A stretch of 64,000 nt of DNA. Origin: Ferriphaselus amnicola (lineage in GTDB: Bacteria; Pseudomonadota; Gammaproteobacteria; Burkholderiales; Gallionellaceae). Position numbers and translations under genes: made by a program. The notes beneath the pieces were generated by a model. It saw only the letters and a program-made list of their open reading frames with translations, was not told where the DNA came from and made no database searches. Location of the stretch: assembly GCF_000974685.2 (NCBI RefSeq), contig NZ_AP018738.1, forward strand, positions 434,001 through 498,000. The letters are read 5' to 3'. This document shows, in pieces, positions 26,119 through 35,502 of the stretch. Numbering within the stretch: the first letter of the stretch is position 1; every line of letters begins with the position of its first letter.

Positions 26119-26809
26119 GGCGACGATTGTGCGGGCAGACAATCTAGGTAAGCAAGTGGAAAGTGGCGGACAGCCGCTGGTCACCCTGAATAAGGTTAGT
26201 TTCAGCATCGAGGCGGGCGAAAGTCTGGCGATCTTGGGTGCCTCCGGCTCCGGCAAGTCCACCTTGTTGGGATTGTTGGCCGGGCTGGATGTCCCTAGCA
26301 GCGGCACGGTGGAATTGGACGGCGAAGACATCTTCGCCTACGGCGAAGATCAGCGCGCCCGTTTGCGTGGCCGACTTTCCGGCTTCGTGTTCCAGTCCTT
26401 CCAACTGCTGCCTGCACTCACCGCGCTGGAGAACGTCATGTTGCCACTGGAACTACGCGGCCAGCGCGACGCTCGTCAACAAGCCGAAGCCGTGCTGCAA
26501 CGCGTTGGCCTCGCGCACCGCTTACATCATCTGCCCAAGCACCTCTCCGGCGGCGAACAGCAACGCGTCGCCATCGCCCGCGCCTTCGTCGTCCAACCCA
26601 AGATCCTGTTCGCCGACGAACCCACCGGCAACCTCGACGCCAACACAGGCGCACAGATCATCGAACTGCTGCTGGAACTCAATCGCGCGCAGGGGACTAC
26701 GCTGATCTTAGTGACTCACGACGAAGCATTGGCCCAACGCTGCGGCCGACAATTGCGACTGGAAGCGGGGCGGGTAGTTTCCCCTCGCCCGTTTACGGGA
26801 GAGGGGTAG
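26117..26809 (+). CDS. ybbA: ABC transporter ATP-binding protein (LolD/YbbA-like)
   Basis: The protein has 230 residues. It has Walker A GASGSGKST (about residue 41), signature LSGGEQQRVAIARA (about 145) and Walker B ILFADEPTGNLD (about 165). ATG 26117 is preferred over 26099 because GGGGAG lies 4 bases upstream. It pairs with the FtsX-type permease at 27208 to form a MacB-like, non-classical ABC complex. The last residues (SPRPFTGEG) are encoded by the palindromic element at 26781-26820, which has replaced the natural 3' end. Confidence 0.92.
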   Translation: MATIVRADNLGKQVESGGQPLVTLNKVSFSIEAGESLAILGASGSGKSTLLGLLAGLDVPSSGTVELDGEDIFAYGEDQRARLRGRLSGFVFQSFQLLPALTALENVMLPLELRGQRDARQQAEAVLQRVGLAHRLHHLPKHLSGGEQQRVAIARAFVVQPKILFADEPTGNLDANTGAQIIELLLELNRAQGTTLILVTHDEALAQRCGRQLRLEAGRVVSPRPFTGEG

Positions 26810-26820
26810 GGGAGAGGGGC
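26781..26820 (-). repeat. C/G-rich palindromic element, copy 1 (inverted)
   Basis: Read on the minus strand, this has the same plan as copies 2 and 3: a CCCCTCTCCCCT lead, then CCCCTCTCCC-GTAAAC-GGGCGAGGGG as a hairpin. It supplies the last codons of ybbA. Its GGAGAGGGG, 4 bases ahead, forms the apparent ribosome binding site of the DUF559 gene. Confidence 0.8.
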
Positions 26821-26821
26821 G

Positions 26822-27211
26822 ATGAGTCTGCTGGATAATGCTAAATCACTACGCAGTAACCAGACGGATACCGAGCAACGGCTCTGGTATCACCTGCGCG
26901 CCCATCGCTTTATGGACTTGAAGTTCAAGCGGCAGAAGCCTCTCGGGCGCTATGTGGTCGATTTTGTGTGCTTGGAGGCAAGACTGGTGATTGAGCTCGA
27001 TGGAGGGCAACACATGGAGCAGGTTGGCTACGATCGGGTGAGAGATGCGTGGTTGAAAAGCCAGGGATTTACGGTGTTGCGATTTTGGAATAACCAGTTG
27101 GTGAATGAGATGGAAGCCGTGTTGGAGCGCATTCGGTTGGTGGTGGAAAGTAGTACCCTCTCCCCCAGCCCCTCTCCCACAAGTGTGAGAGGGGAGGCGC
27201 ACTCCGAATGA
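26822..27211 (+). CDS. DUF559 family protein (Vsr-like endonuclease fold)
   Basis: The protein has 129 residues. DUF559 features are NQTDTEQRLWYHLR near the start, FKRQKPLGRYVVDFVCLEARLVIELDGGQH (about residues 36-65) with the Asp/Glu residues of a PD-(D/E)XK-like core, and LKSQGFTVLRFWNNQL. The family is related by fold to the very-short-patch-repair nuclease; its biological role is unknown. The last 18 or so residues (LSPSPSPTSVRGEA) are encoded by palindromic copy 2. The gene splits the usually adjacent ybbA and ybbP and is bounded by inverted copies of the element, suggesting insertion as a unit. Confidence 0.88.
   Translation: MSLLDNAKSLRSNQTDTEQRLWYHLRAHRFMDLKFKRQKPLGRYVVDFVCLEARLVIELDGGQHMEQVGYDRVRDAWLKSQGFTVLRFWNNQLVNEMEAVLERIRLVVESSTLSPSPSPTSVRGEAHSE
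27156..27197 (+). repeat. C/G-rich palindromic element, copy 2 (direct)
   Basis: CCCTCTCCCCCAGCCCC leads into CCCCTCTCCCAC-AAGT-GTGAGAGGGG, a strong hairpin. It encodes the tail of the DUF559 protein and its GAGGGGAGG lies just upstream of the ybbP start. Its orientation is opposite to copy 1, so the DUF559 gene is enclosed by inverted repeats. Confidence 0.85.
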
Positions 27212-29706
27212 TAGTACTTTCCCTCAATCTCCTCCGCCGTGACTTTCGTGCTGGCGAATGGCGCGTGCTGCTGGTTGCGCTGGTGCTTGCCGTGGCCAGC
27301 ATCGCTACGGTCGGTTTGTTCGCTGATCGGGTACGGCAGGCTTTGCAGTCCGAGGCGCATGCCTTGCTGGGAGCTGATCTGCGGCTGAGTTCGACGCGGG
27401 AGATTCCGGCGGCGTATCGGGATGAGGCGCTGCGGCGCGGCTTGCGAGTGGTGGCGACGGCGACGTTCCCCAGCGTGGTGAGGCATGGGCAGCAGAGCGT
27501 GCTGGCCGAATTGCTGGCGGTGGAGGCTGGGTATCCGTTGCGCGGCAATATTGTGATTGATGCGGGCAACGGTATGGCTGCGCCCTCACCCCAGCCCTCT
27601 CCCAATGGGAGAGGGAGCGACAGCATTATTCCCCAGCCCGGCACGGCTTGGGCGGACGAGCGTTTGCTGCGTCGTCTAGGTTTGCAGCTGGGTGATACGT
27701 TGGACGTTGGGGCGCTGCATCTGCGTCTTTCGGCGCGCGTGGTGCGCGATGTGGATCAGTCGGTAGGCTTTGCCAGTTTTGCGCCGCGCGTGACGCTGAA
27801 CGCCGCCGACTTGCCTGCCAGCGGTCTGGTGCAGGAAGGCAGTCGCATCAGTCATCGACTGCTGTTCGCGGGTGACGCGGCGCAGGTGTCAGCGTTGCGC
27901 GCTTGGTTGGAAACGCGGCTGGGCGTAGGCGAGAAGCTGGAGGATGTGCGCGATGCACGCCCCGAGATCCGCATCGCGCTGGAACGCGCAGAGCATTTCC
28001 TTGGGCTGGCCGCGCTCACCGCTGTGGTGCTGGCCGGCGTCGCGTTGGCGCTGGCGGCGCGCCGCTTCATCACCCGCCACCTTGATACCTGCGCGGTGAT
28101 GCGCTGCCTCGGCGCCAGTCAGTCGCAGGTGCTGGGCATCTTTTTGCTGCAATTCCTGTTGCTCGGACTGGGCGCAGTGCTGTTGGGCAATCTGCTCGGT
28201 TATGCGGCGCAGGCGGCGCTGGTGCAAGCCATTCCTTCGATGCGCGAAGCGGCCTTGCCCGCGCCCGGCGGCTTGCCCTTGGCGCAAGCTTCCGCCAGCG
28301 GCATGGCGCTGCTGCTGGGCTTCACCTTCTTGCCGCTGTGGCAGTTGAAACAAGTGCCGCCGCTACGCGTCATCCGTCGTGAACTCGGTGCGCCGAGCGG
28401 CAGCACGACTTTACTCTACCTCTCCGGTGCGGCGGTGCTGAGTGCGCTGTTCTTGTGGCAGGCCGGTTCGCTGAAACTGGGGTTTTCGGTGCTGGGCGGG
28501 CTGGTGGTCGGGCTGCTGGGATTTGGTGCGCTGGCTTGGCTGCTGTTGCGCGGGTTGGCGAAATTGCCACTGGCTGGACACCACGCTTTCGCCAACCTCG
28601 CCCGTCACGGGCGCAGCAATGCGGTGCAGATCGTGGCGCTGAGTCTGGGCGGCATGGCGCTGCTGAGTTTGACGCTGGTGCGCGACGACTTGCTGCAAAG
28701 CTGGCAGGGACGGCTACCGCCGGACGCGCCGAACCGTTTTCTGGTCAACATTCAGTCAGATCAAACCGATGGTCTGCGTGAGCTGTTCGTACAGCAAGGC
28801 TTAGCTATACCGGATTTGTTTCCTATGGTGCGCGGACGTTTGGTGGCGATCAATCAGCGTCCGGTGACAGGCGACGACTACCCCGAGCCGCGTGCGCGCA
28901 GCTTGGTCGAGCGCGAATTCAATCTGTCTTGGGCCGACACATTGCCGGTGGGCAGCGAGATGGTGAGTGGCGCGTGGTGGACCAATCCACCTGCCACGGG
29001 TGGCCAACTCTCCGTCGAAGAAGGCATCGCCAAAACGCTCAACATCCGCCTCGGCGATACGCTCACTTACGATGTGGCGGGCGAGTCGTTCAAGGCGCAG
29101 GTGGTGAATCTGCGCCGAGTGCAGTGGGATTCGATGCGGGTGAATTTCTTCGTCATCGCCGCACCCGGCTTGTTGGAAAACTTCCCCGCCAGTTACATCA
29201 CCAGCTTCCATCTGCCGCCGGTCAAATTGGCCGCCGAAGTCGCACTGCTGGAGCGCTTCCCCAATGTGCTGGTAATCGATACCGGCGCGGTGCTCGCCCA
29301 AGTGCGCGCCATCATCGACCAGATCACGCAGACGCTGGGCGCGGTGTTCCTGTTCACTTTGCTGGCCGGACTGTCGGTGCTGTACGCCGCGCTACTGGCG
29401 ACGCAGGACGAGCGCATCCAGCAAGCCGCCATCCTGCGCACGCTGGGCGCGGACAGTCGTTACCTGCGGCGGCTGCATCTGACCGAATTCGCTGTGCTGG
29501 GCGGACTGAGCGGCGCATTCGCAGCGGCGGGCGCGGAGTTGCTAGGTTACGTGCTGGCTCGGCAAGTGCTCGATCTGCCGTATGAGCTAGACGGACACGT
29601 CTTTTTGCTGGGAGTGCTCGGTGGTATGGTGATCGTGATGCTGGCTGGGTGGCTTAATTCGAGAAAATTGATCAATTATTCCCCGCGTCGTTTATTGGCT
29701 GATTGA
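27208..29706 (+). CDS. ybbP: ABC transporter permease, FtsX/YbbP family
   Basis: The protein has 832 residues. An N-terminal helix (VLLVALVLAVASIATVGLF) and a periplasmic MacB-like domain come first. A first FtsX block of three helices (about residues 262-385) follows, then paired central helices and a second periplasmic region. A last FtsX block (about 705-825, LGAVFLFTLLAGLSVLYAALLATQDERIQQAAILRTLGA) ends the protein. The likely function is lipid or lipoprotein handling, or mechanotransmission with YbbA; the substrate is not known. Residues about 126-137 (APSPQPSPNGRG) are encoded by an in-frame palindromic element inserted in the first periplasmic domain. The start overlaps the DUF559 stop by four bases. 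Confidence 0.9.
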   Translation: MIVLSLNLLRRDFRAGEWRVLLVALVLAVASIATVGLFADRVRQALQSEAHALLGADLRLSSTREIPAAYRDEALRRGLRVVATATFPSVVRHGQQSVLAELLAVEAGYPLRGNIVIDAGNGMAAPSPQPSPNGRGSDSIIPQPGTAWADERLLRRLGLQLGDTLDVGALHLRLSARVVRDVDQSVGFASFAPRVTLNAADLPASGLVQEGSRISHRLLFAGDAAQVSALRAWLETRLGVGEKLEDVRDARPEIRIALERAEHFLGLAALTAVVLAGVALALAARRFITRHLDTCAVMRCLGASQSQVLGIFLLQFLLLGLGAVLLGNLLGYAAQAALVQAIPSMREAALPAPGGLPLAQASASGMALLLGFTFLPLWQLKQVPPLRVIRRELGAPSGSTTLLYLSGAAVLSALFLWQAGSLKLGFSVLGGLVVGLLGFGALAWLLLRGLAKLPLAGHHAFANLARHGRSNAVQIVALSLGGMALLSLTLVRDDLLQSWQGRLPPDAPNRFLVNIQSDQTDGLRELFVQQGLAIPDLFPMVRGRLVAINQRPVTGDDYPEPRARSLVEREFNLSWADTLPVGSEMVSGAWWTNPPATGGQLSVEEGIAKTLNIRLGDTLTYDVAGESFKAQVVNLRRVQWDSMRVNFFVIAAPGLLENFPASYITSFHLPPVKLAAEVALLERFPNVLVIDTGAVLAQVRAIIDQITQTLGAVFLFTLLAGLSVLYAALLATQDERIQQAAILRTLGADSRYLRRLHLTEFAVLGGLSGAFAAAGAELLGYVLARQVLDLPYELDGHVFLLGVLGGMVIVMLAGWLNSRKLINYSPRRLLAD
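27583..27615 (+). repeat. C/G-rich palindromic element, copy 3, inside ybbP
   Basis: CCCTCACCCCAGCCC leads into CCCTCTCCC-AAT-GGGAGAGGG. It lies wholly within ybbP and keeps the frame open, adding a Pro/Ser-rich stretch to the protein. It has the same orientation as copy 2. Confidence 0.85.
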
Positions 29707-29823
29707 GCTTGCGGATGCGGGGGTTTTTGTCCGATACTGACACGGTCGCGTTGAATTGATTGAGCTGAAAGGGCTACGGGTTCAGGTTCTGCTTGCAGCT
29801 AGGCATCTGACCCAACTTCGAAA

Positions 29824-32800
29824 ATGACTGATGCGTATGATCTTGAGCGCAGACTCCGCGAGTTAGAGCGCGAGAATCAATGGCTACTCGCACAGATCGA
29901 GCAACATAAGGCGCGTTCCCCGCAGACGAACGATGCGGCGCTGGATTTCATCCAGAATCACGATCTGCGTAAGATCCTCGACCACATGCCGTCCATGATC
30001 GGCTATTGGGACAAGCATCTGATCAACCACTATGCGAACCAGACGTATATGGACTGGTTCGGTCTCAGGCCCGAGCAGGTCATTGGGCAGCACATGATCC
30101 AAGTCATCGGCCACGAGCGTTATCAATTCAATTTGCCCTATATCCAGGGCGCATTACGTGGCGAAACCCAAGAGTTCGAGCGGGAGATACCGTCACCGGA
30201 TGGCATCAAGCGGTATTCACTGGTGCACTATATCCCCGATGTGGTGGCGGGAGAGGTGCAGGGATTCTTTGTCGAAGTATCCAATGTGACATCCATCGTT
30301 CATGATGAAGCGGGTATCCACGAGCGAGAAAATATCCTCAGTGAGCTGTATGCCTTATCGCCTTTGGGCATCACACTCACTGATCCAAATGGGAAGTACA
30401 TCGAGTTCAACGAGGCGTTCCTGCGCCTGACTGGCTATAGCGAGGAAGAACTCAAAGAGGGCGATTTCTGGGCGCTGACACCCCCTGACTTCCAAGTGCA
30501 GGACATACTTCAACTCGATGTTCTGTGGCAGACCGGCCGTTATGGCCCCTACGAGAAACAGCTGATCCGTAAAGATGGCAGTCTGTTGCCGGTGCGCTTG
30601 AGTGGGTTCCAGCTAAAGCGCGATGGGGTGAATTACACGTGGTCATTGATCGAGGATATTAGCGACCGTGTGAAAGATGCCGCACGCATCCAGTCATTGA
30701 GCCAACGCTATCAATTGTTGTTCGATGAGCTGCCTGATAGTGTGGTGCTGATCGATATTTCAGGGAAGGTCATTGGTTGCAATCAAGCCGCCTTGCGTGA
30801 ATATGGCTTTAGCGAATCCGAGATGCTCGAGCTGCATGTCCCTGATTTCGAGGCTAAGGAAGATCCTGCGCGAGTCGAGCAACATAAACGCCAGATCATG
30901 AAGACTGGCCGAGATCGGTTTATCACGCAGCATCGCAAACGTGATGGCAGCATCATCGATATCGATGCTTCGGTGGTGATCGTCGAGCTGCCGGGGGGCG
31001 AGCCAATCTTCCAGTGTGTGTTCCACGACATCACTGAACACAAACAGTGGGAAGCCTACATGTTGCAAGTCGAGGAACGGCTTGAGCTGGCGCTGGAAAG
31101 CGCCGAGGCGGGGACATGGGACTGGGATATCGTCACCGGTGAGCTGCTCACCTCACTGCAATGGTCGGCCATGTTGGGCTATCAGCCGGGAGAGTTGCCG
31201 CAGAATATCTCGGTGTGGGAATCTCTTTGCCATCCAGCAGATATGCCTGAGGCCAAGCGCTTACTGGAAGCCCATTTCAAGGGTGAGCTACCTCATTACG
31301 AATTCGAGCATCGGTTGCGTCATAAGAGTGGCGAGTGGATATGGGTATTGGGTAAGGCCAAGGTGGTTAAGCGCGATGAGCATGGCCAAGCTCTGCGCAT
31401 CATCGGAATCAACACCAACATCACGCAGCGTAAGCAGACCGAGATGTCGCTGTTGAGCGAGAGTCAAAAGAATGCTGCGTTACTCAAGGCAGCGAGCGAT
31501 GGGTTACATATCCTCGATAGTCGCGGCTATTTGATTCAGGCCAGTGACTCATTTTGCCGCTTATTGGGCTACCAGGCTGATGAACTTAAGGGCGCAAACG
31601 TGCTGAGCTGGGATGTTGAGCTGAAATCCCTCGAAGATTTTGTCGATAAGGTCAGCAGCTTTCCCTTGGAAGGCGCTACCTTTGAAACTCAGCAGCGTCG
31701 AAAGAATGGCGAGGTCATTGATGCCGAGATCTCCGCCGTTCGGCTGGTCATCGACGATCAACAAATGATCTACTGCTCCGCGCAGGACATCACGCTGCGT
31801 AAACAGGCAGAGGCTCAATTGCGCGACCGCGAGGCCAAGCTCAGAGCGATTCTCGATAACATGCCTTATATGGTCTGGCTGAAGGATATGTCGGGGCGTT
31901 ATGTCGCGGCGAATCGCTTGTTCGCCGAAGCCGCAGGTCTGGCAAGTATCGATGAATTGATAGGTAAGGTGGATACAGAGGTGTGGCCAAATGAACTATC
32001 GGCCCGTTACCACTTGGATGATTTGGAAGTGATCTCGACCCGCAAGCAACTCATGCTGGAGGTGAAGAGCGTCAGCAATGGTAACGAGATATGGCTTGAG
32101 GCATTCAAGTCGCCGATTATCAATGAAGATGGGGAGTTGATCGGTACTACGGGTGTGGCGCGTGATATCACTGAGCGCAAGCGTATAGAAGAGTCGTTGA
32201 AGATATCCAGCTTGGTGTATCAGGCCAGTAGCGAAGCGATGCTGGTCACGGATGCAGACAACAATATCATCGATGTCAATCCGGCATTTTCCAAAATCTC
32301 TGGTTACACGCTGGACGAGGTGAAGGGGAGGAATCCCCGTATGTTCCGTTCAGGAGTGCACGATCAGGCGTTCTATCGCGCGATGTGGGAGACGCTGCTA
32401 ACACGGGGCACTTGGTTCGGCGAGCTTTGGGATAAGCGCAAGAACGGTGAGACCTACGCCAAACAACTGACGATCAATACCATCCGTGACAAGTCGGGCA
32501 AGATCAGTCGCTACATCGCATTGTTTTCCGACATCACTGAGAAAAAGAAATCTGACCAGGTGATCTGGCATCAGGCCAATATCGATGCCTTGACCCAGCT
32601 GCCTAATCGGCGATTGTTCATCGATCGCTTAGAGCAAGACATCCGCAAAGCACATCGCAACGGCAGTACCTTAGCCTTGTTCTTTATCGACTTGGATCGC
32701 TTCAAGCAGATCAATGACACGCTCGGACATCAGGCTGGCGATTTGTTGCTGATCGAGGCCGCACGACGTATCAGCCTGTGTGTGAGGGAGTCGGATACCG

Positions 32801-33861
32801 TGGCGCGTCTGGGGGGCGACGAGTTCACCGTCATCTTGCCTGATCTGAACGAGAGTAGTCGTGTCGAACGTGTAGCCAGCGCCATTATTGACGAGCTGTC
32901 GAAGTCGTTCGAGTTGGGGGCGGACATCGCTTATGTCTCGGCCAGCATCGGCATCACTATCTATCCGAACGATACGCAGAATGTAGAGGGCCTACTGAAG
33001 TGTGCTGATCAGGCCATGTATGCAGCTAAAGATAGCGGTCGCAACGCATACTCTTACTTTACCCCGTCGATGCAGGAGTTCGTGCTTGAGCGTCAGGGGC
33101 TTAGCAACGACCTGCGTCTGGCTTTAGCTAAGAACGAATTGGAAGTGTATTTTCAGCCTATCGTCGAGATCGCCACTGGCCGTACCTTCAAGGCAGAGGC
33201 CCTGCTACGCTGGAAGCATCCGCGTCTCGGCATGGTGAGTCCGGTCGAGTTCATTCCTTTGGCAGAAGAAACGGGAATGATTCACTCGATTGGGAATTGG
33301 GTGTTCAAGCAGGCTGTTTCTACGGCGAGTCGCATACAGCAAGAGCTGGGTATTGCAGTGCAGATCAGCGTGAACAAATCGCCGATTCAGTTCAGTCGCC
33401 ACCCAGAAGAGTTCGATTTTTTGAAATTCCTTGAAGCACAGGCTGTTTCGGGGGAAATTGTCGCAGTAGAGATCACGGAAGGCCTGATCCTGAATTCCGA
33501 TAACGTGGTCCAAGACCGCTTGCACCAATTCCGTGATGCGGGTGTGCAGGTTTCCATCGACGACTTCGGCACGGGATTCTCATCCCTAGCCTACATCAAG
33601 AAATTCGACATCGACTACTTGAAGATCGACCAGTCCTTCGTCCGCAATCTTGGGCAAGACAACAGCGATCTGGCACTGACCGAGGCCATCATTGCGATGG
33701 CTCATAAGCTAGACATCAAGACCATTGCGGAAGGCGTGGAAACAAGCACGCAATTGCAAATTCTGAAAGCCTGCGGCTGTGATTTTGCTCAGGGCTACTT
33801 CTTTGCTCGGCCATTGCCTGAAGCCGATTTCAAAAGCTGGTTACTCGATAACAGACCGTGA
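29824..33861 (+). CDS. Multi-PAS diguanylate cyclase/phosphodiesterase (GGDEF-EAL)
   Basis: This 1345-residue protein has no transmembrane segment and is therefore cytoplasmic. After a short coiled coil (residues about 4-30) come seven PAS/PAC modules, at about 45-155, 170-280, 290-408, 415-542, 548-665, 670-792 and 797-915. A GGDEF domain (about 920-1080) has an intact ARLGGDEFTVIL and an inhibitory RxxD site (RESD) five residues upstream. The EAL domain (about 1090-1342) keeps EALLRW, EITEGLIL, DDFGTGFSSLAYIKKF and EGVET. Both enzymatic halves look competent, so it could make or degrade c-di-GMP in response to several ligands or redox signals. It stands alone with about 100 bp on each side. 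Confidence 0.95.
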   Translation: MTDAYDLERRLRELERENQWLLAQIEQHKARSPQTNDAALDFIQNHDLRKILDHMPSMIGYWDKHLINHYANQTYMDWFGLRPEQVIGQHMIQVIGHERYQFNLPYIQGALRGETQEFEREIPSPDGIKRYSLVHYIPDVVAGEVQGFFVEVSNVTSIVHDEAGIHERENILSELYALSPLGITLTDPNGKYIEFNEAFLRLTGYSEEELKEGDFWALTPPDFQVQDILQLDVLWQTGRYGPYEKQLIRKDGSLLPVRLSGFQLKRDGVNYTWSLIEDISDRVKDAARIQSLSQRYQLLFDELPDSVVLIDISGKVIGCNQAALREYGFSESEMLELHVPDFEAKEDPARVEQHKRQIMKTGRDRFITQHRKRDGSIIDIDASVVIVELPGGEPIFQCVFHDITEHKQWEAYMLQVEERLELALESAEAGTWDWDIVTGELLTSLQWSAMLGYQPGELPQNISVWESLCHPADMPEAKRLLEAHFKGELPHYEFEHRLRHKSGEWIWVLGKAKVVKRDEHGQALRIIGINTNITQRKQTEMSLLSESQKNAALLKAASDGLHILDSRGYLIQASDSFCRLLGYQADELKGANVLSWDVELKSLEDFVDKVSSFPLEGATFETQQRRKNGEVIDAEISAVRLVIDDQQMIYCSAQDITLRKQAEAQLRDREAKLRAILDNMPYMVWLKDMSGRYVAANRLFAEAAGLASIDELIGKVDTEVWPNELSARYHLDDLEVISTRKQLMLEVKSVSNGNEIWLEAFKSPIINEDGELIGTTGVARDITERKRIEESLKISSLVYQASSEAMLVTDADNNIIDVNPAFSKISGYTLDEVKGRNPRMFRSGVHDQAFYRAMWETLLTRGTWFGELWDKRKNGETYAKQLTINTIRDKSGKISRYIALFSDITEKKKSDQVIWHQANIDALTQLPNRRLFIDRLEQDIRKAHRNGSTLALFFIDLDRFKQINDTLGHQAGDLLLIEAARRISLCVRESDTVARLGGDEFTVILPDLNESSRVERVASAIIDELSKSFELGADIAYVSASIGITIYPNDTQNVEGLLKCADQAMYAAKDSGRNAYSYFTPSMQEFVLERQGLSNDLRLALAKNELEVYFQPIVEIATGRTFKAEALLRWKHPRLGMVSPVEFIPLAEETGMIHSIGNWVFKQAVSTASRIQQELGIAVQISVNKSPIQFSRHPEEFDFLKFLEAQAVSGEIVAVEITEGLILNSDNVVQDRLHQFRDAGVQVSIDDFGTGFSSLAYIKKFDIDYLKIDQSFVRNLGQDNSDLALTEAIIAMAHKLDIKTIAEGVETSTQLQILKACGCDFAQGYFFARPLPEADFKSWLLDNRP

Positions 33862-33966
33862 CTATGAATGACGGCGCGCGAGGGATATTTGCATCGGCGG
33901 CTTCCGGTTTGATTTGATAACATACGGCCACTTTTTTCCAGCCAGCTTCGCGCTGGCTTTGTAGTG

Positions 33967-34983
33967 ATGCGCACCGACCTGTTTGACTTTCACCTTCCCG
34001 AAGAACTCATTGCCCAGCACCCCCCGGCGCAGCGCGGCGGCAGCCGTTTGCTGCATGTGGCGGGGGCGGCGCTGACGCATCGGCAGTTCGCCGATCTGCC
34101 GACTTTGCTACGTCCCGATGACTTGCTGGTGCTGAACGACACGCGCGTGCTCAAGGCGCGGCTGTTCGGACAGAAGTCGAGCGGCGGGCAGGTGGAGGTG
34201 TTGGTGGAACGGGTCACGGGCGAGCATGAGGTATTGGCGCAGGTGCGCGCGAGCAAGTCGCCCAAGCTGGGCAGTCGCATCGTACTGGCAGGCGAATTGG
34301 AGGTGGAAGTGCTGGGGCGCGAGGGCGAGTTCTTCTGCTTGCGCTTCTTGAGCGACGATTCGGCCTACGAATTGTTGGAGCGTTATGGCAAGCTGCCACT
34401 GCCTCCCTACATCACCCACGCGGCGGGCGAGGAGGATGAGTCGCGTTACCAGACGGTGTTCGCCCGTGAACCCGGCGCGGTGGCCGCGCCCACCGCCGGA
34501 CTGCATTTCGATGACGCGATGCTGGCGAAGCTGCGCGCTCAAGGCGTGCGCAGCGCCCACGTCACCCTGCATGTGGGCGCGGGCACGTTCAAGCCGGTGC
34601 GTGCCGAAAACGTCAGCGAGCACGTGATGCACAGCGAACGCTATTCCATTCCACAAGCCACGGTGGACACCATCCGCGAAACCCGCGCCCGTGGCGGGCG
34701 AGTGGTGGCGGTGGGCACGACCAGCTTGCGTGCGCTGGAAAGCGCAGCGGCTCAGGCCGAATTGCAAGCGGGCGAGCGCGAGACCAACATCTTCATCACC
34801 CCCGGCTACCAGTTCCAAGTGGTGGACGTGCTGCTGACCAACTTCCACCTGCCGCGCTCCACCTTGCTGATGCTGGTGTGCGCTTTCGGCGGCATGGACA
34901 ACCTGCTGGCCGCCTACCTTGAGGCTGTGGCGCAGGGCTATCACTTCTTCAGCTACGGCGATGCCATGCTGATCGAACGGTGA
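33967..34983 (+). CDS. queA: S-adenosylmethionine:tRNA ribosyltransferase-isomerase
   Basis: The protein has 338 residues from ATG 33967; a GTG one codon earlier is also possible. QueA converts preQ1 at the wobble position of queuosine tRNAs to epoxyqueuosine using SAM. Family motifs are present: [43 protein letters not shown] and [14 protein letters not shown]. The C-terminus [12 protein letters not shown] is normal, but its last 25 bases are repeated at 35503-35527, suggesting that something inserted at the gene's end. A short hairpin (AGCCAGC-TTCG-CGCTGGC) lies just before the start. Confidence 0.96.
   Translation: MRTDLFDFHLPEELIAQHPPAQRGGSRLLHVAGAALTHRQFADLPTLLRPDDLLVLNDTRVLKARLFGQKSSGGQVEVLVERVTGEHEVLAQVRASKSPKLGSRIVLAGELEVEVLGREGEFFCLRFLSDDSAYELLERYGKLPLPPYITHAAGEEDESRYQTVFAREPGAVAAPTAGLHFDDAMLAKLRAQGVRSAHVTLHVGAGTFKPVRAENVSEHVMHSERYSIPQATVDTIRETRARGGRVVAVGTTSLRALESAAAQAELQAGERETNIFITPGYQFQVVDVLLTNFHLPRSTLLMLVCAFGGMDNLLAAYLEAVAQGYHFFSYGDAMLIER
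34956..34980 (+). repeat. Direct repeat at the queA 3' end, left copy
   Basis: This 25-base stretch ending at the last sense codon of queA is repeated with one mismatch at 35503-35527. It encodes GDAMLIER. Confidence 0.8.
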
Positions 34984-35058
34984 GTTTGGAACGTGCTGAT
35001 ACACACCGGCATGGGAATGTTGGGATGTAAGAACTGCCCCTGCTGCTCAGGATTCAGG

Positions 35059-35331
35059 TTATAGCAAGCCAGCCTTTTTAGATAAATCCAGTATCACAAA
35101 TGTGATGAATATTAAAAGCATCACTCTCCCACCCCATCCGTTCTGAATAAACAGCCTTAATAGAAATGCTGTAAAGCAAATAATAAATACAATTTTGAAT
35201 GCCAGTACAGGCGCTGGTATATCAAGCTTCGCAGTTATGCCCAGTCCAAGCACCCACATGACAAAAACAAATAAGAACGCCTTAAGGTCACTCAAGTAAT
35301 TTAGCAGGTAAACTATCTTTTGCTTGTTCAT
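35059..35331 (-). CDS. Small membrane protein of unknown function
   Basis: The protein has 90 residues from ATG 35331, chosen because AGGAGG sits 4 bases upstream; the frame extends to 35451 without support. Three hydrophobic segments are visible (about residues 17-33, 39-56 and 65-82), so it is an inner-membrane protein. The DNA is markedly A+T-rich compared with queA and surE on either side. It is the only gene inside the segment bounded by the queA-end direct repeat, which points to acquisition by insertion. I recognise no family. Confidence 0.68.
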   Translation of the reverse strand: MNKQKIVYLLNYLSDLKAFLFVFVMWVLGLGITAKLDIPAPVLAFKIVFIICFTAFLLRLFIQNGWGGRVMLLIFITFVILDLSKKAGLL

Positions 35332-35502
35332 AGCACCTCCTCTCAGGAGAAAAAATTGGAGGCAAGTCTTACATTCACGCCCGTCTCCCCGCTTAATTGC
35401 CCAGCTGACCGTGGCGCACGGTACGCCGAAGTGATTCACCATTTTCTGCATTGTATCGTCACCAGTGGCCTATGCAGCAACCTTGTTTCTGGTCGCCTAC
35501 CG

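Noticed and set aside
33862-33966. preQ1 riboswitch before queA
   Set aside because: Only a small hairpin is present; the preQ1 aptamer pattern is not visible, and queA is rarely controlled this way in this group.
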